Positions 1-5,288 of a stretch of 5,288 bases of DNA are shown in pieces. Origin of the DNA: Gp7-AA10 sp035516895 (lineage in GTDB: Bacteria > Acidobacteriota > Thermoanaerobaculia > Gp7-AA8); contig DATIZY010000119.1 of NCBI GenBank assembly GCA_035516895.1, positions 1 through 5,288 of the forward strand, read 5' to 3'. Under the pieces are notes generated by a model. That model did no database searches and was not told the DNA's origin. It saw only the letters and a list, made by a program, of their open reading frames with translations. How positions within the stretch are numbered: position 1 is the first letter of the stretch; the number at the start of each line of letters is the position of its first letter. The position numbers and the translations under genes are program-made.

Positions 1-1908
1 GCGGCGGGACGGCGGGTCCTGTTCGTCGACGCCAGCCGTGGGGGAGGCGATGGAAGCTTCGATCATCCCTTCGCCACAATCGGCGAAGCGGTTGCAGCGG
101 GCAGCGGTGAAGCGGTTATCTACGTCGCGGAGACGCCCTCACCTTACGAGGAGAACGTCTTCCTCACGAAGGGACAGATGCTCATCGGTTCGGCGTTCGG
201 GCTCGAGGCGGTGCGGGCCGAATTTCACCTCGAGCTCGAAGCGCCGACTGTTGCCGCGATGAAGGGCACCGGCCCCGTGATTCACGGCTCGGTGATGCTC
301 GAGGGGAACAACGTTGTTGCCGGCTGCACGATTACGACGGACTGGCACACGGGCGCAGCGCTGAGCGCAATCGACCCTCGGGGAACAGTCAGCATCCGCG
401 ATGTGTACATTCGCACGGCGGATCAGCGGTTTGGTCTCGTCCTGATGCGCGACGATTACGCGATGCAATGGACAGGCGGCGGCCTTCAGGCAACCGGCGG
501 AGGCTCGGGAATCTCGATCGCAGGAGGCCGCGGCGATGTTTCCTTCGATCGTGTCGAGGTCTCGGGGTCATTCACCACCGGTCTCGTGATCGCCGGCCGG
601 AGCGGGGGGAACGTCGTCTTCCGCGACCGCTCGCGCGTCGCGATCGACGATGCGGTGGGCGACGCCGTCCAAATCGAATCGACAAAGGGGACTGTGCGAT
701 TCGAATCGCCGCTGCAGGTACGGACGACGCACAGCCCCGGCGTCATCGTGAGGAATGCCGAAAAATTCGTGGTCGCGGGCGAAGGATCGTCGATCGAGAC
801 GGTCAACGGCGTCGCGCTCGACGTCCGGAACACAGACGTGGACGCGGCGTTCGATCGCATCTCGGCCACGGGCGTGCCACCGTCAGGACTGGCCGAAGGC
901 ATCGTGATCGACAAGGTGCATGGCCGGCTCGAGGTGACGGGCGACGGCGCGGAGCCTGGCTCCGGCGGATCGATCGCAGAGGCGCGGATGTATGCGGTCC
1001 GGATCACGCAGTCGTCGGGCATCCGGCTTCGCAATCTCAAAATTTCGGGTGGCGGCACGTCGAAGCCGCAGGAGTGTCCTCCGGACATTCCTCTATTGAC
1101 GAATCTCCGCTGCAGAGCGGCGCTGTATCTTCGGCACGTCGAGAATTCGTCGTTCGAAAACCTCGAAGTGGCCGCCCCTGGCGGCGTGGGTTTGAATCTG
1201 AACAACGTCAGCGCCTTGAAGTTCTCGGGCCTGCACATCTCCGAAGCGGGAGAGGCGGGCACCGAGCCGTCGCTCCTGATCGACGAACTGCGTGGCGATG
1301 CGTCGTTCGCCGAATGCACGTTCCTCGATGGCGCGGGCGGGGCGGTGGTGGTCGAGCAGCAGTTCAACAGCGGACGTGTCGAGTTCGATCGCTGTGAGTT
1401 TGCCGCACCGAAACGATCCGCGTCTGTCCCGGTTCTCGTCCGGTCGGCGGTGAAAGCGCCAGGCGCGCTCGAGCTGCGGTTCGCATTGTGCTCGTTCCAC
1501 GACAGCGACGGCGGCGCCGTGGCGATGGATGTCGGTGTGCGATCGTCCGGGATCCTATCGATCGCCGGCACGCCATTCTCGAACATCGGCGGGAAGGCAG
1601 TCGAGGTTTCCGCGGCTCGCGGCGCGCGTGCGGCATTGGCGATGTCGGGCAATCCTTTCGTTCTTCCCGCGAACCGCGGCCCTGCTTTGGTGCACCTTTC
1701 CCTTGCGCCGGGTTCGTCGGGTTGCATCGACGCGAGCGCGAACAAACTTGTCGGCGGAGGGGGTCCGCAACTGCGGATCGACGCGCCCGCTCCGGCGCAG
1801 CTCGGCATCGTGGGTGCGTCGACGGCGGAGGAGCTGTCATCGCGCAACGACGGAGCCGTCGTCGCATTGAACGCGCCAGCGGTTCACGTTGCCCCGTCGT
1901 GTCCGTGA
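1..1908 (+). CDS. Right-handed beta-helix repeat protein, 5'-truncated by window edge
   Basis: The frame is open from base 1 to the TGA at 1906-1908 (635 codons seen; start, and any signal peptide, lie upstream). Residues 6-60 hold the opening motif typical of pectin-lyase-like beta-helices: FVDAS, a Gly-Asp-Gly-Ser stretch, HPFATIGEAV, IYVAE, then a GQMLIG turn. The rest is short alternating hydrophobic strands separated by G/N/D turns (for example GVALDVRNT, GLNLNNVS, GCIDASANKL), as expected of stacked solenoid coils. From memory, the order of segments, including a Cys-flanked insertion (C359 to C371) followed by RAALYLRHV and a final CIDASANKL block near residue 575, resembles modules of giant bacterial beta-helix surface proteins; this copy is divergent and ends where such modules end. 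No catalytic residues of pectate lyases are recognisable, so a structural, adhesive or glycan-binding role is more likely than an enzyme. Location outside the cytoplasm is inferred. An internal ATG at 178 is not the start, since conserved sequence precedes it. Confidence 0.85.
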   Translation, partial: AAGRRVLFVDASRGGGDGSFDHPFATIGEAVAAGSGEAVIYVAETPSPYEENVFLTKGQMLIGSAFGLEAVRAEFHLELEAPTVAAMKGTGPVIHGSVMLEGNNVVAGCTITTDWHTGAALSAIDPRGTVSIRDVYIRTADQRFGLVLMRDDYAMQWTGGGLQATGGGSGISIAGGRGDVSFDRVEVSGSFTTGLVIAGRSGGNVVFRDRSRVAIDDAVGDAVQIESTKGTVRFESPLQVRTTHSPGVIVRNAEKFVVAGEGSSIETVNGVALDVRNTDVDAAFDRISATGVPPSGLAEGIVIDKVHGRLEVTGDGAEPGSGGSIAEARMYAVRITQSSGIRLRNLKISGGGTSKPQECPPDIPLLTNLRCRAALYLRHVENSSFENLEVAAPGGVGLNLNNVSALKFSGLHISEAGEAGTEPSLLIDELRGDASFAECTFLDGAGGAVVVEQQFNSGRVEFDRCEFAAPKRSASVPVLVRSAVKAPGALELRFALCSFHDSDGGAVAMDVGVRSSGILSIAGTPFSNIGGKAVEVSAARGARAALAMSGNPFVLPANRGPALVHLSLAPGSSGCIDASANKLVGGGGPQLRIDAPAPAQLGIVGASTAEELSSRNDGAVVALNAPAVHVAPSCP

Positions 1909-1917
1909 CGCACCCGC

Positions 1918-1923
1918 TACCAT
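1918..1923 (+). promoter_or_regulatory. Possible -10 element upstream of sat-cysC
   Basis: TACCAT sits 30 bases before the GTG start of the sulfurylase gene, in the only gap between it and the beta-helix gene. A transcript starting about 7 bases downstream would carry a leader of about 24 bases including the AAAGG ribosome-binding site. I see no convincing -35 hexamer at 16-18 bases upstream, so this is a weak call based on position and partial match to TATAAT. Confidence 0.25.
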
Positions 1924-1940
1924 GAGCGTTCGAATGTCGA

Positions 1941-1945
1941 AAAGG
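1941..1945 (+). promoter_or_regulatory. Ribosome-binding site deciding the GTG start of sat-cysC
   Basis: AAAGG lies 8 bases before GTG 1954. This favours the GTG over other options: no in-frame ATG exists between the upstream stop and residue 1, and the two ATGs at 1922 and 1934 are in another frame that stops at 1961-1963. Confidence 0.5.
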
Positions 1946-1953
1946 TACACGGC

Positions 1954-3642
1954 GTGGCCCTGATCGCTCCCTACGGCGGGCGTCTCGTCGATCTGCTTGC
2001 GAGGCAAGAGGAGGCGGCCGAGCTCCTCGCGCGTGCGTCGGCACTGCCGTCGATTCAGATTTCTGCGCGCGCGCTCTGCGATCTCGAGCTTCTGGCCACC
2101 GGCGCGTTTTCGCCTCTCGATCGGTTCCTGAGCCGGAGCGATTACGAGCCCGTCGTGGCCGAGATGCGCCTCGCGTCCGGTGTCCTTTTTCCGATCCCGG
2201 TGACGCTGCCCGCCGGCGCGAGCGACGCGATCCGGCCCGATCGCGAGATCGCGCTTCGCAGCGCGAAGAACGACATTGTCGCGATCATGCGCGTCGAGGA
2301 GATCTACCGTCCCGATCGCGCGTTCGAAGCGAAACAGGTCCTTGGGACCAACGATCCGCGGCACCCGACGGCCGCCGAGATGCAGAGCTGGGGCGAGATC
2401 AACATCAGCGGTCCGCTGCGCGTGCTTCGGTTGCCGCCGCCGCAGGATTTTCGCGAGCTTCGGCGCACTCCGGCCGAGGTGCGGCGCGAGCTCGAAAGCC
2501 GCGGCCGCGACAACGTCGTCGCGTTTCAGACGCGCAATCCGATGCATCGCGCGCACGAGGAGCTGACGAAGCGCGCGATCGCCGCGACGGATGGCGTGCT
2601 GCTCCTGCATCCCGCCGTTGGAATGACGCGTCCCGGCGATATCGATCACTACACGCGCGTCCGAACTTACAAAGAGCTGGTTGAAAACTATTTTCCGCGC
2701 GATCGCGTGCTGCTCGCGCTGCTCCCGCTCGCGATGCGCATGGCCGGTCCGCGTGAGGCGCTGTGGCACGCGATCATCCGGCGCAACTACGGCGCGAACT
2801 TCTTCATCACCGGCCGCGACCACGCGAGCCCCGGACCGGGGTTCTACGGGCCGTACGACGCGCACGAGATGTTCGGCCGGCATGCGGATGAGATCGGCGT
2901 CCGTGTGATTCGCTCCGAGGAGCTGGTGTACGTCGTCGGCGAAGATCGCTACGAGGAGGCTTCAAAGGTGCCGGCCGGCGCCGCGACGCGCACCATCTCC
3001 GGCACGCAGGTGCGTGACGACTATCTGGCGAAAGGCGTTCCGCTGCCCTCCTGGTTCACGCGGCCGGAGGTCGCGGCGATCCTCGCCGAGAGGCATCCGC
3101 CGCGCACGCGTCACGGTTTTTGCGTTTGGTTCACGGGACTGCCCGCGGCGGGCAAGTCTTCGACGGCAGAAGCCCTCGTCGCGCTCTTGCTCGAACGCGG
3201 CCGGCAATCGACGCTGCTCGACGGCGACATCGTCCGCACGCACCTCTCCAAAGGCCTCGGCTTTTCGCGCGAAGATCGCGACACGAACATCCTGCGCATC
3301 GGATTCGTCGCATCGGAGATCGCCCGGCACAGCGGTGCGGTCGTTTGCGCGGCCGTCAGTCCGTATCGCGCGGCGCGCGACGCCGTCCGCGCGATGTTCG
3401 CTCCGGGACATTTCATCGAGATATTCGTCGATACGCCGCTGGAGGTCTGCGAGTCGCGCGATCCGAAGGGCATGTATGCGCAGGCGAGGCGAGGTGCGAT
3501 CCGCGACTTCACCGGGGTCAGCGATCCGTACGAGCCGCCGCTCTCACCGGAGCTGACGCTCGAGACGCAACGCAGCGGCGCGGGCGACAATGCGCGCCGC
3601 ATCGTCGAATTCCTTGCTTCGCGCGGCTTTCTCGCCTCCTGA
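1954..3642 (+). CDS. sat/cysC: Bifunctional sulfate adenylyltransferase / adenylylsulfate kinase (PAPS synthetase)
   Basis: This 562-residue cytoplasmic enzyme would convert sulfate and ATP to APS and then phosphorylate APS to PAPS, the activated sulfate used in assimilation or sulfation. Residues 1 to about 165 are the PUA-like N-terminal domain, which opens LIAPYGGRLVDLL as in other Sat proteins. The catalytic sulfurylase domain follows, with QTRNPMHRAH at 192-201 and GRDHASPG at 287-294 (the usual form is GRDHAGPG, so residue 292 is Ser for Gly). After the SGTQVRDDYL and FTRPEV block, an APS kinase domain starts near 388: P-loop GLPAAGKSS 395-403, DGDIVR from 423, SPYR with the likely active-site Ser 469, and KGMYAQAR from 505. 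The kinase motifs are intact, so it should be active, unlike the degenerate C-terminal domain of fungal ATP sulfurylase. The domain order (Sat then CysC) matches the Aquifex-type bacterial fusion and is the reverse of animal PAPSS. GTG start with SD AAAGG; 45 bases after the beta-helix stop. Confidence 0.96.
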   Translation: MALIAPYGGRLVDLLARQEEAAELLARASALPSIQISARALCDLELLATGAFSPLDRFLSRSDYEPVVAEMRLASGVLFPIPVTLPAGASDAIRPDREIALRSAKNDIVAIMRVEEIYRPDRAFEAKQVLGTNDPRHPTAAEMQSWGEINISGPLRVLRLPPPQDFRELRRTPAEVRRELESRGRDNVVAFQTRNPMHRAHEELTKRAIAATDGVLLLHPAVGMTRPGDIDHYTRVRTYKELVENYFPRDRVLLALLPLAMRMAGPREALWHAIIRRNYGANFFITGRDHASPGPGFYGPYDAHEMFGRHADEIGVRVIRSEELVYVVGEDRYEEASKVPAGAATRTISGTQVRDDYLAKGVPLPSWFTRPEVAAILAERHPPRTRHGFCVWFTGLPAAGKSSTAEALVALLLERGRQSTLLDGDIVRTHLSKGLGFSREDRDTNILRIGFVASEIARHSGAVVCAAVSPYRAARDAVRAMFAPGHFIEIFVDTPLEVCESRDPKGMYAQARRGAIRDFTGVSDPYEPPLSPELTLETQRSGAGDNARRIVEFLASRGFLAS

Positions 3643-3648
3643 CGTCGA

Positions 3649-3654
3649 TACAAT
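3649..3654 (+). promoter_or_regulatory. Probable -10 box of a leaderless promoter for the AAA+ gene
   Basis: TACAAT (5 of 6 to TATAAT) begins 7 bases after the sat-cysC stop and ends 7 bases before the GTG at 3662. Transcription would start at or next to the G of the start codon, giving a leaderless mRNA. This fits the lack of any Shine-Dalgarno sequence before that GTG. No clear -35 hexamer is visible at standard spacing. The alternative is co-transcription with sat-cysC and SD-independent initiation. Confidence 0.42.
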
Positions 3655-3661
3655 AGCCGCG

Positions 3662-4741
3662 GTGGAATCGTTCAAGCTCCGTCCTCGCGATGTCTTCGAG
3701 GAGTTGCGCAAAGGGGTCGTCGGTCAGGACGAGGCCCTTCGCGAGATTGCCGTCGCGGTGGTCAAGCATCTCGTCGGCCATCCCGCGCCGAACATCCTGC
3801 TGGTCGGCAACTCCGGCTCCGGCAAGACCACGCTCATGCGCGGGGTCGAGCAGTTCTTCGCCGGCCGCCGCGATCTGTTCGAGTACGCGAACCTCGTCCG
3901 CATCAACGCCAACGTGCTCGCCGAGGAGCGGCAGGGCTACGGGAGGTCGGTGTTAGGCCGGCTGTACGCGAACGCCAGAAAAATCTTCGGCCCCGATGCT
4001 CCCGATGAAGTGCTGCTGCACTCCGTCGAGCGCGGAATGATCTTCATCGACGAGGTCGACAAGATCCGCGCCGAGGTGCGGGACCAGCCGAATGTTCGAG
4101 GGATTGTCGCGCAGGAAGCGCTGCTCACGTTGATGGAAAACGAGAACGTCGAGTTCGAGATCGACGGCAAGACGCAGGCGGTGAACTCGTCCGGCATTCT
4201 GTTCGTCGCCGGCGGCGCGTTCGAGGAGTTGTACGACAACGTGCTGCGCCGCGCCACGATCGGACAGGACGTCGTGGCGGTGAAGCCCGTCGTCATCGTC
4301 TCCGCGTCGGGCGAGGTGCGCGAGGAGCTGCCGTTCCACCTCCGCGATTACCTGAAGTACGAAGATCTTTTCCGTTACGGGATGACGCCGCAGTTCGTCT
4401 CCCGCTTCGAATCGATCATCGTCCTCAACGACCTCGGCGAGCCCGATCTGGCGAAGATTTTCGTCGAGCCGGAGAACTCGATCTTCCGCACGTCCCGCGC
4501 GTATTTCCAGCAGTTCGGCATCGATCTGCAGATCACGCGCGGCGCGCTCATCGCCATCGCCTGGGATGCGGCGCGGCAGAAGCGCCTCGGCGCCCGCGCG
4601 CTGCGCGAGACGTTCCGGCGCGTGATTCGCAATCTCGAGTTCGAGCCTGCGCCGACGAGCGGAAGCGTGATCACCATCGACGAGAACATGGTGAAGCAGG
4701 CGATCTCCCACCGCGAGGCGGGAGGCGCGAGCAAACGGTGA
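3662..4741 (+). CDS. ClpX-related AAA+ ATPase lacking zinc-binding domain and ClpP-docking loop
   Basis: The 359-residue product is a single AAA+ module of the HslU/ClpX clade. It begins with RPRDVFEELRKGVVGQDEAL, as the ClpX core does after its N-domain. Visible motifs: Walker A GNSGSGKT 49-56, Walker B IFIDEVDK with D130 and E131, ILFVAGGAF sensor-1 region ending at 187, MTPQFVSRF with probable arginine finger R248, and sensor 2 LGARALRE with R312. The pore-loop-1 position reads GYGRS (92-96) instead of GYVG; the RKH loop before sensor 1 is replaced; and no IGF tripeptide appears between GGAF and the arginine finger, so ClpP binding is doubtful. There is no cysteine in the protein, hence no zinc-binding domain. 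It likely remodels or unfolds protein substrates on its own or with another partner; the substrate is unknown. An ATG at 3590 would add 24 residues that overlap sat-cysC and look non-homologous; GTG 3662, 19 bases after the previous stop, is preferred. Confidence 0.88.
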   Translation: MESFKLRPRDVFEELRKGVVGQDEALREIAVAVVKHLVGHPAPNILLVGNSGSGKTTLMRGVEQFFAGRRDLFEYANLVRINANVLAEERQGYGRSVLGRLYANARKIFGPDAPDEVLLHSVERGMIFIDEVDKIRAEVRDQPNVRGIVAQEALLTLMENENVEFEIDGKTQAVNSSGILFVAGGAFEELYDNVLRRATIGQDVVAVKPVVIVSASGEVREELPFHLRDYLKYEDLFRYGMTPQFVSRFESIIVLNDLGEPDLAKIFVEPENSIFRTSRAYFQQFGIDLQITRGALIAIAWDAARQKRLGARALRETFRRVIRNLEFEPAPTSGSVITIDENMVKQAISHREAGGASKR

Positions 4742-4807
4742 GCGATGAACGCTGAGCGATGAACGGACGGGCGGGAGTTCATCACGCATCGTTCCGCGTT
4801 CATCGTT
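4741..4807 (+). other. Nested inverted repeats in the ATPase-ftsY spacer (possible RNA hairpin)
   Basis: Bases 4741-4752 can pair with 4796-4807 over 12 positions (one G-U, the rest Watson-Crick). Inside, 4758-4764 pairs perfectly with 4777-4783 around a 12-base G-rich loop. The base of the outer stem lies 8 bases before the ftsY ATG. There is no run of T after it, so it is not a standard intrinsic terminator. It could influence mRNA stability or ftsY translation, or simply reflect the inverted copies of the repeat. Confidence 0.5.
4745..4762 (+). other. Minicistron of 5 codons after the AAA+ stop
   Basis: ATG at 4745 lies three bases after the ATPase TGA and reads MNAER before TGA 4760-4762. 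That stop overlaps the next ATG (4759) as ATGA. Its only interest is the stop-start geometry; no peptide function is claimed. Confidence 0.2.
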
Positions 4808-4812
4808 GTTGA
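4759..4812 (+). other. Minicistron of 17 codons ending just before ftsY
   Basis: ATG 4759 reads 17 codons in the ftsY frame to TGA 4810-4812, three bases before the ftsY ATG. Most of its bases belong to the inverted repeats, so it is probably not selected as protein; it may serve translational coupling between the ATPase gene and ftsY. Both this and the 5-codon frame lack a ribosome-binding site. Confidence 0.2.
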
Positions 4813-4815
4813 GCG

Positions 4816-5288
4816 ATGGCGGATCAGCAAAAGACTCTCTTTGCCAAGCTGAAGCGCGGCCTTTTCATGACTCACACCGAGATCATCGAAAAGGTGAAAG
4901 ACGCCATGACGGCCGATCTGCCGGTCGACCGCGCGGCGATCGACGGCCTCGAGGAAGGCCTGTTAGGCGCGGATGTCGGCGCGGAGCTGACGACGTCGAT
5001 CGTCGACCGTGTCGAAGAGCGCGTGCGCGGAGAAAACATCCGCAGCGTCGACCGCCTCACGGCCGTGATCCGCGAGGAAACGCGCAAGCTGGTGCCGGAG
5101 CGCGCGGCGTCGGCGATCGACATCGCGCGCGCGAAACCGTTCGTGATCCTCGTCGTCGGGGTGAACGGCACGGGAAAGACGACGACGATCGCGAAGCTCG
5201 CGCAGCGGTGGAAGAGTGAAGGCAGGACCGTGATGTTGGGCGCGGCCGATACCTTCCGCGCCGCGGCGATCGAGCAGCTGCAGATGTG
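4816..5288 (+). CDS. ftsY: Signal recognition particle receptor FtsY, 3'-truncated by window edge
   Basis: The frame is open from ATG 4816 to the end of the window (157 residues). FtsY is the membrane-associated SRP GTPase that receives Ffh-ribosome-nascent chain complexes and delivers them to SecYEG. Residues 8-26 (LFAKLKRGLFMTHTEIIEK) match the amphipathic membrane-targeting start of the N domain; the four-helix N domain follows, including the LLGADVGAE stretch near residues 49-57. The G domain opens with the G1 P-loop GVNGTGKTTT (115-124), and G2 DTFRAAA is at 145-151. The acidic A domain found in the E. coli protein is missing, so this is a short FtsY of roughly 300 residues by family expectation. 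GVNG and AADTFRAAAIEQL favour FtsY over Ffh or FlhF. No good Shine-Dalgarno sequence precedes the ATG, and it lies 74 bases after the ATPase stop. Confidence 0.95.
   Translation, partial: MADQQKTLFAKLKRGLFMTHTEIIEKVKDAMTADLPVDRAAIDGLEEGLLGADVGAELTTSIVDRVEERVRGENIRSVDRLTAVIREETRKLVPERAASAIDIARAKPFVILVVGVNGTGKTTTIAKLAQRWKSEGRTVMLGAADTFRAAAIEQLQM

Larger units (their letters stand above)
4739..4818 (+). repeat. Three copies of a TGAGCGATG repeat bridging the ATPase stop and ftsY start
   Basis: TGAGCGATGAACG occurs at 4739-4751 and again at 4753-4765 (period 14). The shorter core TGAGCGATG recurs at 4810-4818. The first copy contains the ATPase stop codon and the last contains the ftsY start codon. 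Inverted partial copies (GTTCATC 4777-4783, ATCGTTC 4788-4794, GCGTTCATCG 4796-4805) fill most of the space between. It resembles a small intergenic repeat cluster; whether it is dispersed in the genome cannot be judged from one window. Confidence 0.7.

Noticed and set aside
178..180. ATG 178 as start of the beta-helix protein
   Set aside because: The frame is open to base 1 and the conserved opening motif of the fold lies at residues 6-60, upstream of this ATG.
486..1847. Long open frame (453 codons) on the - strand opposite the beta-helix gene
   Set aside because: Its translation is rich in Arg, Ser, Pro and Thr with no recognisable motif, as expected from the complement of high-G+C codons; the + strand frame has clear beta-helix motifs.
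2574..2706. GCGATCGC octamers (HIP1-like) inside sat-cysC
   Set aside because: Only a couple of copies are seen, and they follow from frequent Asp-Arg (GAT CGC) and Ala-Ile codon pairs; no cyanobacterial signature otherwise.
1837..2883. Open frame of 348 codons on the - strand across the start of sat-cysC
   Set aside because: It spans the gap between two well-supported + strand genes, has no family motif, and is opposite the conserved sulfurylase sequence.
3590..3661. Upstream ATG giving a 24-residue N-terminal extension of the AAA+ protein
   Set aside because: The extension overlaps the end of sat-cysC by 53 bases and resembles out-of-frame reading; homology begins just after GTG 3662, which also has a matching -10 box.
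4741..4807. Intrinsic terminator after the AAA+ gene
   Set aside because: The stem is real but the loop is long and nested, and no T-run follows; ftsY begins 8 bases after it.
4806..5219. Alternate-frame ORF of 137 codons over the ftsY start
   Set aside because: It is Arg/Gly-rich shadow coding; the frame beginning at 4816 gives unmistakable FtsY motifs and stays open to the window end.

Overview
The window is gene-dense, high-G+C bacterial DNA with every supported gene on the + strand. It holds, in order, the 3' part of a right-handed beta-helix (surface or secreted type) protein, a complete bifunctional ATP sulfurylase-APS kinase, a complete ClpX-related AAA+ ATPase, and the 5' part of the SRP receptor gene ftsY. 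I see no tRNA, rRNA, CRISPR array, insertion sequence or phage gene. The beta-helix architecture, the Sat-CysC domain order, a probable leaderless promoter and the G+C content suggest an uncultured or Gram-negative-type high-G+C phylum such as Acidobacteriota. That placement is inference and weak.

Layout. Bases 1-1908 encode the C-terminal 635 residues of a beta-solenoid protein whose start lies outside the window. A 45-base gap carries a weak -10-like element and a Shine-Dalgarno sequence for a GTG-started sat-cysC gene (1954-3642). After 19 bases, which contain a good -10 hexamer placed exactly for a leaderless transcript, comes the AAA+ ATPase (GTG at 3662, stop at 4739-4741). A 74-base spacer built from repeated and inverted copies of one short sequence leads to ftsY (ATG at 4816), which runs off the right end inside the GTPase domain.

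How the genes relate. The sulfurylase-kinase turns sulfate plus 2 ATP into PAPS, for sulfate assimilation or sulfation. FtsY is the membrane receptor that docks SRP-ribosome complexes. The AAA+ ATPase has the ClpX core (Walker A, Walker B, sensor 1, arginine finger, sensor 2) but lacks the zinc-binding domain, the IGF loop that docks ClpP, and the RKH loop, and its pore loop reads GYGR instead of GYVG. It is the least explained gene here and the best candidate for something new: a ClpP-independent remodelling ATPase. The four genes are co-directional and closely spaced but do not form an obvious single pathway. The most unusual non-coding feature is the ATPase-ftsY spacer, where three copies of TGAGCGATG line up stops and starts into a relay of two minicistrons and also form nested inverted repeats.
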